Positions 28,343 through 35,684 of a stretch of 39,168 nt of DNA are shown piece after piece. The notes beneath the pieces are model-generated. The model saw only the letters and a list, made by a program, of their open reading frames with translations, searched no databases and was not told the DNA's origin. Position numbers and translations under genes: made by a program. Source of the stretch: Salsipaludibacter albus (GTDB lineage: Bacteria > Actinomycetota > Nitriliruptoria > Nitriliruptorales > Nitriliruptoraceae). Position 1 is the stretch's first letter. The number at the start of each line of letters is the position of its first letter. The DNA lies in contig NZ_JAHOPH010000036.1 in NCBI RefSeq assembly GCF_019798055.1, positions 1-39,168 of the forward strand, in the 5' to 3' direction.

Positions 28343-29530
28343 TCATCGGTCCGCGATCGCGTCGCGGTACGCGGCCAGGTTGCGCACGACCTCGTCGACG
28401 GTGTCGCCCCCCGTCTTCTCCAGCAGTGCCGCCGCGAGCTCGAACGCCACGACGTGCTCGAGGACCACGCCGGCCCGGGGGACGGCACAGGCATCGGACC
28501 GCTGCGTGATCGCGACCGCGTCCTCGTGGGTGTCGAGCTCGGCGGTGGCCAGGGGACGGGGCAGGGACGACAGCGGCTTCATCGCCACCCGCATCACCAG
28601 CGGCTCGCCGGTCGTCATGCCGGCCTCGATCCCGCCCGACCGGTTCGTGGCGCGGGTGAACCGGGCGCCGTCGTGCCCGATCTCGTCGTGGGCGGCCGAC
28701 CCGGGCGTGTCCGCGACCGCGAAGCCCAGGCCGAACTCGACGCCCTTCATCGCCTGCACCCCGACGGCCGCCGCGGCCAGGCGGGCGTCGATCGTCCGGT
28801 CACGGTGGACGTGGCTGCCGAGCCCGGGCGGCAGGCCGTGGGCGATCACCTCCATCACCCCGCCGAGCGTGTCGTTGTCGGCGTGGGCCGCGTCGATGCG
28901 GGCCACCATCGCCTCGGCCGTCGGCCCGTGGAGGGTCCGCACGGGGCTGGCGTCGACCGCGGCGAGGTCGTCGGGTCCCGGGCGCGGGGCGTCGTCGGGC
29001 AGGGTCACCCCGCCGATGTTCGTCACGTGGCTGACCACCGTCACCCCGACCTCGGCCAGCAGCGCCTTGCAGGCGGTGCCCACCACGGTTCGTGCCGCAG
29101 TCTCGCGGGCCGAGGCTCGTTCGAGCGCGTCGCGGACGTCGTCGTAGCCGTACTTGAGCGCACCGACCAGGTCGGCGTGGCCGGGTCGAGGCCGGGTCAG
29201 TCGTCGCCCACGGCCGGTGTCGCGGACCTCGTCGAGGTCGTCCCGGGCCAGCGGGTCCATGGCGTCGACCCACTTGGGCCACTCGGTGTTGTGGATCACC
29301 ACGGCCAGCGGCGTCCCCAGCGTGCGACCGTGGCGGAGCCCGCCGAGGAACTCCAGGCGGTCGACCTCGAAGTCCATCCGCGGACTGCGACCGTGCCCGA
29401 GCCGACGTCGGAACAGCTCGTGGTCGAACTGCTGGCGCTCGAGCTCCAGTCCGGCCGGCAGCCCCTCCACGGTGGCCACCAGGGCGGGTCCGTGGGACTC
29501 GCCGGCGGTCAGGTAGCGCAGTCGCGTCAC
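28343..29530 (-). CDS. aroC: Chorismate synthase
   Basis: FMN-dependent last step of the common aromatic pathway, from EPSP to chorismate. It is 395 residues. Motifs are LTAGESHGPALVATVEGLP at the N-terminus, RLGHGRSPRMDFEVDRLEFL, and RPRPGHADLVGALKYG with the active-site His. RASARETAARTVVG, TNRSGGIEAGMTTGEPLVMRV and RSDACAVPRAGVVLE are also present, all textbook for AroC. GTG is the start codon at 29530. A candidate promoter lies 70 nt upstream. The EPSP synthase gene (aroA) is not in the window. Confidence 0.97.
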   Translation of the reverse strand: MTRLRYLTAGESHGPALVATVEGLPAGLELERQQFDHELFRRRLGHGRSPRMDFEVDRLEFLGGLRHGRTLGTPLAVVIHNTEWPKWVDAMDPLARDDLDEVRDTGRGRRLTRPRPGHADLVGALKYGYDDVRDALERASARETAARTVVGTACKALLAEVGVTVVSHVTNIGGVTLPDDAPRPGPDDLAAVDASPVRTLHGPTAEAMVARIDAAHADNDTLGGVMEVIAHGLPPGLGSHVHRDRTIDARLAAAAVGVQAMKGVEFGLGFAVADTPGSAAHDEIGHDGARFTRATNRSGGIEAGMTTGEPLVMRVAMKPLSSLPRPLATAELDTHEDAVAITQRSDACAVPRAGVVLEHVVAFELAAALLEKTGGDTVDEVVRNLAAYRDAIADR

Positions 29531-29599
29531 GGTCGGCTCCGGGGCGGGGTCTCGCTGGTCGGGGCACCGGACCGCGTCGTGCGGACCGGGCGGAGGACG

Positions 29600-29605
29600 A
29601 GCCTA
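29600..29605 (-). promoter_or_regulatory. Candidate -10 element (TAGGCT) for aroC and downstream genes
   Basis: TAGGCT on the minus strand lies in the 123-bp gap between the A24 peptidase gene and aroC and would give a leader of about 60 nt. It suggests a promoter inside the long alaS-to-nusB gene chain. No -35 is evident. Confidence 0.4.
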
Positions 29606-29653
29606 CGGCGTGTCCGCGCGAGGCCGATCCGCCACGCGCCCCGACGGTGACCG

Positions 29654-30457
29654 TCAGGCGAGGGCCAGCCCCCCCAGCCCCGGCAGGTCGCCACCCACGA
29701 GGAGCGCCGTCACGGCCCCGACCGCCAGGTACGGCCCGTACGGGACACGGGCGCTGGCGGCCCGCCCCGTGGCCAGCAGCACGATCGCGACCACGCCCGC
29801 GGCCACCACCGTGGTGTAGACGAACACCAGCGCGACGTCGGCGCCCAGCCACCCGACCGCCATCCCCAGTGACGGCGCCCACTTGACGTCGCCCATGCCC
29901 ATGCCCGGCTCGCCCCGGACCAGCTCGAACAGCAGCGACATCGCCAGCATCACCGCCGGCACGGCCAGCCCGACCAGCACGGCCCGGCGCCAGTCGACCC
30001 ACGTGCCGACCGTCAGCGCGAGGCCAGTGACCGCCGCGAGGCTCCAGCCAGCCAGCGGCAGGGTCAGGCGATTGGGGATGATCATGTGGGCCAGGTCGAT
30101 GGGGGTCGCGACCACGACCGACCACGCCACCGGGGCCAGCAGGACCAGGACCGGTCCCGGGTGGACGACCACGACACCACCCACGACCACCACGACCGCG
30201 AGCTCCACGACCGGCAGGGCCCACGGGATCGCCACGCCACAGGTGCGACAGGTCCTGCCCAGCCGGATCCACGACACCACCGGGACGACGTCGCCCCACG
30301 CCAGGTCGTGGTCGTCGGTGAGGCACCGGGGCCGCCAGGGCCGGCGGACGGCCCGCCCGTCACCCCAACGCACGACCGCGGTGGTGGCGGGATGGATCGA
30401 CGCCAACACGAGGATCGCGGCCAGGACCTGCCCCCACGGACTCCACCAGTCCGTCAC
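29654..30457 (-). CDS. A24-family prepilin peptidase-like membrane protein
   Basis: Multi-pass membrane aspartic protease of 267 residues, related to PilD. The two catalytic aspartates are visible: VVATPIDLAHMIIPNRLTLP (Asp121) and EPGMGMGDVKWAPSLGMAVG (Asp190, in the GxGD motif). The N-terminal cytoplasmic loop keeps only one CxxC pair (RTCRTCGVAIPWALPVVE, Cys70 and Cys73) of the two found in full PilD. I count about seven hydrophobic segments. GTG at 30457 overlaps the aroE stop (GTGA). A similar peptidase sits between aroE and aroC in mycobacteria (Rv2551c), so the position is conserved. No pilin gene is nearby, and its substrate is unknown. Confidence 0.88.
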   Translation of the reverse strand: MTDWWSPWGQVLAAILVLASIHPATTAVVRWGDGRAVRRPWRPRCLTDDHDLAWGDVVPVVSWIRLGRTCRTCGVAIPWALPVVELAVVVVVGGVVVVHPGPVLVLLAPVAWSVVVATPIDLAHMIIPNRLTLPLAGWSLAAVTGLALTVGTWVDWRRAVLVGLAVPAVMLAMSLLFELVRGEPGMGMGDVKWAPSLGMAVGWLGADVALVFVYTTVVAAGVVAIVLLATGRAASARVPYGPYLAVGAVTALLVGGDLPGLGGLALA

Positions 30458-31314
30458 GACCCCTCCCCACCACCGTCGGCGCGTGCCGCCAGCTCGTCGC
30501 GGGCAGCGGAACGCATGGCATCCACGTCGGGCGCCGTCCCGGTCCAGCCCTGCAGGGCCGCTGCGGCCTGCCCGACCACCATCTCGAGTCCGTCGACCGT
30601 GGCGGCACCGGCCCGCCGCGCATCGGTCAGGAACGGCGACGGCGGGGACGCGTAGTTGCAGTCGTAGGCGAGTTGGCCCGGATGCAGCTCGTGCAGGGGT
30701 GCGGGCAGTCGCTCACCGTGCCAGCCCAGCGGGGTGGCGTTGACGACCAGGTCCGACCCGGCCACGGCGGCCGCGACGTGCTCCGTGCGGTCCACGGCGG
30801 TCACCGCCACGGTCGACGACGACGCCCCGACGGCCGCGACCAGCTCGTGACCGCGCCCGGGGTCGCGTGCCACGACCGTGACGGTGGTCCCGCGCCCGAC
30901 CAGCGCGGCCACCACGGCGCGGGCGGCCCCACCGGAACCGAGCACCACTGCGCGGTCGACGACCAGGTCCCCGAGGCCGGCGAGGAAGCCCGCGACGTCG
31001 GTGTTGTCGCCGACCAGCCCGGCGTCGGTCACCGTCAGGGTGTTCACCGCGCCGACGGCCCGCGCGGTCGCGGTCAGGTCCACGCACGCCGACATGACGG
31101 CCTGCTTGTGGGGCACCGTGACGTTCGCCCCCCGCAGGCCCAGGGACACCAGCCCGTCCAGCGCGCCCGGCAGTGACGCCGGCACCACGTCCAGCGCGAC
31201 GTAGACCAGGTCGAGCCCGGCGGCCGCGATCGCGGCGTTGTGCATGGCCGGGGACACCGAGTGGGCCACGGGGTGGCCGATGACGGCCAACAGCCCGGTC
31301 GACGACGTGATCAC
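30454..31314 (-). CDS. aroE: Shikimate 5-dehydrogenase
   Basis: Reduces 3-dehydroshikimate to shikimate with NADPH. It is 286 residues. HPVAHSVSPAMHNAAIAAAG and ANVTVPHKQAV (Lys70 catalytic) define the substrate domain with NTLTV and GDNTDVAGF (Asp106). VVLGSGGAARAVVAAL is the dinucleotide-binding turn. NATPLGW and DGLEMVVGQAAAALQGWTG near the C-terminus complete the site. The start is GTG at 31314, overlapping the mltG stop (GTGA). The open frame continues upstream over mltG without similarity. Confidence 0.95.
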   Translation of the reverse strand: MITSSTGLLAVIGHPVAHSVSPAMHNAAIAAAGLDLVYVALDVVPASLPGALDGLVSLGLRGANVTVPHKQAVMSACVDLTATARAVGAVNTLTVTDAGLVGDNTDVAGFLAGLGDLVVDRAVVLGSGGAARAVVAALVGRGTTVTVVARDPGRGHELVAAVGASSSTVAVTAVDRTEHVAAAVAGSDLVVNATPLGWHGERLPAPLHELHPGQLAYDCNYASPPSPFLTDARRAGAATVDGLEMVVGQAAAALQGWTGTAPDVDAMRSAARDELAARADGGGEGS

Positions 31315-32381
31315 GCGTCGGCGCACTCGCCGGCCTCCCGGTAGGCCGCGACGTTCTCCTCGTGCTCCTCGGCCGACTCGGCGAACACGTGGGTGCCGTC
31401 GCAGGCGTCGTCCAGCACGTAGAACGTGAAGTCGGTCTCGGCCGGGTTGAACGCCACCTGGATGGCCTGGGCGCGGGCTCCCGCGATCGGGGTCGGCGGC
31501 AGTGCGTCGATCTCGTAGGTGTTCCAGGCGGAGCCCTCGGCCTCGCCCTCCATCGCACGGGCGTACTCGTTGGTGGCGTCGATCTGCAGACGCATCGGGA
31601 TGTCGAGCCGGTTGCGGATCACCGAGGCGATCAGCGGCCGGTCCTCGCTGACCTGGGCCTCGCGCTCGATCATCGAGGCGATGATCAGGGCGTCGTAGCG
31701 GTCCACGTCGTCCTCGGCGGCGGCCGTCACCTGCTCGGGGGGCACGGCGTCCATCGTCTGGCCGGTCTGGTCGATGAGCCGCTGGAGGATCTCGGTCGGC
31801 TCGGCGTCCAGCTCGAAGTCGTAGGTCAGCGGGAACAGCAGGCCCTCGAAGGCCTGGTTGGAATCGGGCAGCTCGTCCAGGGGCGGCACCCACTCCGGCA
31901 TGACCAGCGGGCCGCCCTCCGGGTCGTTGCGCTGGGCGTCGAGGACGTCGGCGAACTCGATGGCCTCGAAGGAGGTCTGCTCGGCCAGGCGGGTCAGCGT
32001 CTGGTCGATCCGCAGCCCCTCCGCGACGGTGATCCGCAGCAGGCTCGGGCCGGCCTCGATGACGTCCACGACCGACACCACGTCCATGCCGGTCTCGAGC
32101 TCGTAGTTGCCCGGCGCGATCGTCTCGGCGATGTCGCGTCGGTTGACCTCGTCGATGAAGTCGTTGGCGCCCACCACGCCCTGGTCGTCGAGGTTGCTCG
32201 CGACGATCGTCGCGGACTGGCCCGGCGCGATCTCGAAGTCGACCGGGAGGCCGGGCTCCACGGGGTCGGGCAGGACCCCGCCGGCGATGCGCTCGAGCCC
32301 ACTGCTGAGCCCCCAGATGGCCGCCGCGACCATCGCGACCAGCACGACGGCGAAGATCTTGGATCCCCGGCTCAGCGCCAC
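31311..32381 (-). CDS. mltG: Endolytic murein transglycosylase MltG
   Basis: Membrane-anchored lytic transglycosylase that cuts nascent glycan strands. It is 356 residues. A short cytoplasmic start is followed by one membrane helix (about 9-28), then the extracytoplasmic YceG domain. EGLLFPLTYDF, ALIIASMIEREAQ with catalytic Glu239, and LDIPMRLQIDATNEYA mark it. The C-terminus has WNTYEIDALPPTPIAGA and FTFYVLDDACDGTHVFA. The start is GTG at 32381 with AGAGGAA just upstream. It lies between ruvX (31-bp gap) and aroE (4-bp overlap), the usual actinobacterial order. Confidence 0.95.
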   Translation of the reverse strand: MALSRGSKIFAVVLVAMVAAAIWGLSSGLERIAGGVLPDPVEPGLPVDFEIAPGQSATIVASNLDDQGVVGANDFIDEVNRRDIAETIAPGNYELETGMDVVSVVDVIEAGPSLLRITVAEGLRIDQTLTRLAEQTSFEAIEFADVLDAQRNDPEGGPLVMPEWVPPLDELPDSNQAFEGLLFPLTYDFELDAEPTEILQRLIDQTGQTMDAVPPEQVTAAAEDDVDRYDALIIASMIEREAQVSEDRPLIASVIRNRLDIPMRLQIDATNEYARAMEGEAEGSAWNTYEIDALPPTPIAGARAQAIQVAFNPAETDFTFYVLDDACDGTHVFAESAEEHEENVAAYREAGECADA

Positions 32382-32412
32382 GACGTTCCTCTCCCGTTGG
32401 GGACGCGTCCAC

Positions 32413-32886
32413 TCATCGGCGGAGGCGCCGGGCGTCCAGCACGCCTCGGAGGATCAGGCTGGCGGCGACCCGGTCCACGACGTCGCGTCGTCGGCGACGA
32501 CGTACGTCGCCCTCCAGCAGCGCCCGCTCGGCCTCGACGGTCGACAGGCGTTCGTCCCACAGCAGGACCGGCAGGCCGGAGCGACTCGCGATCTCCTCGG
32601 CGACGACCCGGCACTGCTGGGCGGCGCTGCCCTCGCGGCCGGCCATGGTACGTGGGTAGCCCACGACCACGGCGACGGGCTGCTCGTCGTGGATCGCGGC
32701 CAGCACGACGTCGGCGACCTCCTCGGGATCGGTCGATCCGGGGACCGTGTCCAGGGGCGTGGCCACGACCTGGCCCGGGTCGGTCACGGCCAGCCCGACC
32801 CGCACGTCGCCCACGTCCACGCCCAGCAACCGACCCGCCGCCGGCAGCGTGTCCAGCCCGCGGCTGCCAAGGGCGACGTCATCCAC
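32413..32886 (-). CDS. ruvX: Putative pre-16S rRNA nuclease / Holliday junction resolvase-like protein RuvX (YqgF)
   Basis: RNase H-fold nuclease thought to finish the 5' end of 16S rRNA. It is 157 residues. RLLGVDVGDVRVGLAVTDP holds the first catalytic Asp, VVVGYPRTMAGREG the next strand, LLWDERLSTVEAERAL the conserved WDERLST motif, and DVVDRVAASLIL the final Asp. GTG at 32886 overlaps the alaS stop by eight bases and adds about 17 residues before the core. The strong gene-order match (alaS-ruvX-mltG) supports the call. Confidence 0.93.
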   Translation of the reverse strand: MDDVALGSRGLDTLPAAGRLLGVDVGDVRVGLAVTDPGQVVATPLDTVPGSTDPEEVADVVLAAIHDEQPVAVVVGYPRTMAGREGSAAQQCRVVAEEIASRSGLPVLLWDERLSTVEAERALLEGDVRRRRRRDVVDRVAASLILRGVLDARRLRR

Positions 32887-35515
32887 GGGCGAGCTCGCGC
32901 GCCTCGTCGGCCGCCCGCTGGAGCGCCTCGTCCAGCCGGGAGCCGTCGCGGCCACCCGCCTGGGCCATGCCGCCCTTGCCACCGGCGCCGCCACCGACCA
33001 GCTTCGCCGCCGGCTGCAGGACGTCCCGGGCCGCGACGCCGGCCTCGACCAGGTCGTCGGTCAGGGCCGCGACCAGCTGGGCCTTGCCGTCGTCGCTGCC
33101 CGTGCCCACCACGGCGACGCCCCGCTCACCGAGCCGCTGGCGGATGTCACCGGCGACCTGGCGCAGGCCGTCCATGTCCAGCCCGTCCAGGGACACGGCC
33201 ACGATCCCCAGCCCGTCGGCGTCACGCTCGACCTCGTCGGCCAGGTCGACGGCACGGCCGGCCAGGTCGGCCTGGCGCAGGCGCACCAACTCCTTCTCGG
33301 CGGCCCGGAGCCGCTCGACGAGCGACTCGATGCGCGCCACCGCCTCGTCCGAGCGGGTGTTGAGCGTGCGCGCGACCTCCTCGGCCACCAACCGCTCGTT
33401 GGTCAGGTAGCGGTAGGCGTCGATGCCGGTCAGCGCCTCCACCCGTCGGGTGTTGGCGCCGATCGACTCCTCGCGGGCGATGACGATCGTGCCGATCTCC
33501 GCACCGTGGGGCACGTGGGTCCCACCGCACAACTCCTTGGAGAAGTCACCGATCGTCACCACCCGGACGACGTCGCCGTACTTGTCCCCGAAGTTGGCCA
33601 CGGCGCCGGCCGCACGGGCGTCGTCGAGGTCCATGATCTCGGTCCGGACCGTGGGGTCCCGCAGGACACGCTCGTTGATCGTGCCCTCGATGGTGGCGAG
33701 CTGGTCGTCGGCCACGCCCTCGAAGTGGGGGAAGTCGAACCGGAGCCGCCCCGGCGTGACCAGCGAACCCGCCTGCTGGGCGTGCTCGCCGAGCACCTCC
33801 TTGATGGTGGCGTGCAGGACGTGGGTGGCCGAGTGCGACCGGGCCGTGGCGATCCGGCGGTCGGGGTCGACGGTGGCGACGACCTCCTGGCCGGGGGTCA
33901 CCTCCCCGGCGACGACCCGGACCCGGTGGGTCGACACGCCCTCGATGGCCTCCTGGGTGTCGAGCACCTCCAGGCGGCCACTGGGCGTCACGAGCAGTCC
34001 GGCGTCGCCGACCTGGCCACCACCCTCGGCGTAGAACGGGGTCCGGGGCAGCACGACCTCGAGCTCGTCACCCTCGCTGGCCACGTCGACCAGGCCGGCC
34101 ACGGTGACCAGGGCCCCCACGGTCGACTCGGCCCGGAGGTGGTCGTAGCCCACGAACTCGGTGCTGCCGGTGGCCGCGGCGGCCTCGCGGTAGACGCTGG
34201 CCGGCACTCCCCCGGACCCGGACTTGGCCGCGGCCCGCGCGCGTTCCTGCTGGGCCGTCATCAACTCGTCGAACCGGTCCTGGTCGAGCTCGAGCCCGGC
34301 GTCGGCGGCGATCTCGGCGGTGAGGTCGATCGGGAAGCCGTAGGTGTCGTGCAGCTGGAAGGCGACGTCGCCGGACAGGGGGTCGCCGTCCCCGAGGTCG
34401 GCCAACTCGTCGTCGAGCATCGCCAGTCCGGCCGCCAGGCGGTCCCGGAAGCCTGCCTCCTCGGCCGTCGCGACCCGCATGATCAGCTCGCGCTGGCGCT
34501 CCAGCTCGGGATAGCCGGGTCGCATGACCTCGATCACGGCGTCGATCATGGGGGGCAGGACCCGGGCATCGGCGTCGGTGACACCCAGCAGGTGGCTGTG
34601 GCGCACCGCGCGTCGCAGCAGCCGTCGCAGCACGTAGCCCCGACCCTCCTTGGCGGGCAGCACCCCGTCGGCGATCAGGAAGGCGGTCGCACGCGCGTGC
34701 TCGGCCAGGACCTTCAGGCTGACGTCGTGCTCGTCGCTGTCGCCGCGCTCGACCCCCGTCACCCGGCTGGCGGCCGCGAGCAGCGAGACCCACACGTCCG
34801 TCTCGTACAGCGTCGGCACGTCCTGCAGGATCGTCGCGAGCCGGGCCAGGCCCAGCCCGGTGTCGACGTTCTTCGCCGGCAGCTCGCCGACGATGTTGCC
34901 GTCGTCGTCACAGACGAACTCGGTGAAGACGAGGTTGTAGTACTCGACGAAGCGCTCGTCGTCGACCGCGGGGCCGCCGTCCTCGCCGTACTCGGGGCCC
35001 TTGTCGTAGAAGAACTCGCCGCAGTAGCCCGCCGACCCCGCCTGGCCCGTCCACCAGAAGTTGTCGCTGTCGAAGCGCTGGATCCGCTCGCGCGGGATGT
35101 CGGTCTCCTCGAGGATGATCTCGACGGCCTCGTCGTCGTTGACGTGGGCACTGGCCCAGATCCGCTCCGGGTCCAGCCCGAAGTGGTCGACCGACAGCTC
35201 CCACGCCCAGCGGATCGCGTCGCGCTTGTAGTAGTCCCCGAAGCTGAAGTTGCCGAGCATCTCGAAGAACGACAGGTGCCGCGCGGTCCGACCGACGTTC
35301 TCGATGTCGTTGGTGCGCACGCACTTCTGGTAGCTGACGATCCGCGGTGCGGGGGGCTCGGCGTCACCGGCGAAGTACGGGGCGAACGGGAGCATCCCGG
35401 CGATGTTGAGCAGGACGGTGGGGTCCTGCGGGATCAGGGGAGCCGACGCCACGCGCCGGTGGTCCCGCTCGACGAAGAAGTCGAGGAAGGTCTCGCGGAT
35501 CTCGAAGGTGTTCAC
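32879..35515 (-). CDS. alaS: Alanyl-tRNA synthetase
   Basis: Charges tRNA-Ala and edits mischarged Ser and Gly. It is 878 residues, the usual length. The class II catalytic domain starts MNTFEIRETFLDFFVERDH and has LNIAGMLPFAPYFAG, RTARHLSFFEMLGNFSFGDYY, DTGLGLARLATILQ and RGYVLRRLLRRAVRH. The editing domain has the zinc site HSATH (about residue 561) and CGGTH (about 661). The C-terminal DHHA1 domain has VVGTGSDDGKAQLVAALTDDL and the glycine-rich GGGAGGKGGMAQAGG. The start is GTG at 35515 with AGGAA about 9 nt upstream. The frame is open far upstream without similarity. It heads the chain running through ruvX, mltG and aroE. Confidence 0.97.
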   Translation of the reverse strand: MNTFEIRETFLDFFVERDHRRVASAPLIPQDPTVLLNIAGMLPFAPYFAGDAEPPAPRIVSYQKCVRTNDIENVGRTARHLSFFEMLGNFSFGDYYKRDAIRWAWELSVDHFGLDPERIWASAHVNDDEAVEIILEETDIPRERIQRFDSDNFWWTGQAGSAGYCGEFFYDKGPEYGEDGGPAVDDERFVEYYNLVFTEFVCDDDGNIVGELPAKNVDTGLGLARLATILQDVPTLYETDVWVSLLAAASRVTGVERGDSDEHDVSLKVLAEHARATAFLIADGVLPAKEGRGYVLRRLLRRAVRHSHLLGVTDADARVLPPMIDAVIEVMRPGYPELERQRELIMRVATAEEAGFRDRLAAGLAMLDDELADLGDGDPLSGDVAFQLHDTYGFPIDLTAEIAADAGLELDQDRFDELMTAQQERARAAAKSGSGGVPASVYREAAAATGSTEFVGYDHLRAESTVGALVTVAGLVDVASEGDELEVVLPRTPFYAEGGGQVGDAGLLVTPSGRLEVLDTQEAIEGVSTHRVRVVAGEVTPGQEVVATVDPDRRIATARSHSATHVLHATIKEVLGEHAQQAGSLVTPGRLRFDFPHFEGVADDQLATIEGTINERVLRDPTVRTEIMDLDDARAAGAVANFGDKYGDVVRVVTIGDFSKELCGGTHVPHGAEIGTIVIAREESIGANTRRVEALTGIDAYRYLTNERLVAEEVARTLNTRSDEAVARIESLVERLRAAEKELVRLRQADLAGRAVDLADEVERDADGLGIVAVSLDGLDMDGLRQVAGDIRQRLGERGVAVVGTGSDDGKAQLVAALTDDLVEAGVAARDVLQPAAKLVGGGAGGKGGMAQAGGRDGSRLDEALQRAADEARELARG

Positions 35516-35561
35516 GGGGGTGGATTTCCTGCGGCTCGGGGCCGGTCGGGACGGACCCTGC

Positions 35562-35567
35562 ATGCTA
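35562..35567 (-). promoter_or_regulatory. Candidate -10 element (TAGCAT) for alaS
   Basis: TAGCAT on the minus strand lies 46 nt upstream of the alaS GTG, giving a leader of about 40 nt. It is divergent from the DUF6351 promoter candidate at 35632. No clear -35 is visible, and I see no T-box leader. Confidence 0.4.
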
Positions 35568-35631
35568 TCCCGGCCCACCTCGCCGACCGGGAGCAGGGCG
35601 CGATCCCGGGCCGGAGCGGCGCTGCGCCCCC

Positions 35632-35637
35632 TAGGGT
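35632..35637 (+). promoter_or_regulatory. Candidate -10 element (TAGGGT) for the secreted DUF6351 gene
   Basis: TAGGGT lies 47 nt before the ATG at 35685 and would start transcription near 35644. The ribosome site GAAGGA is at 35671-35676. Confidence 0.38.
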
Positions 35638-35684
35638 CGAGGCACGGGCCCACGGGGCGGGCCACCGATTGAAGGATCGACGCG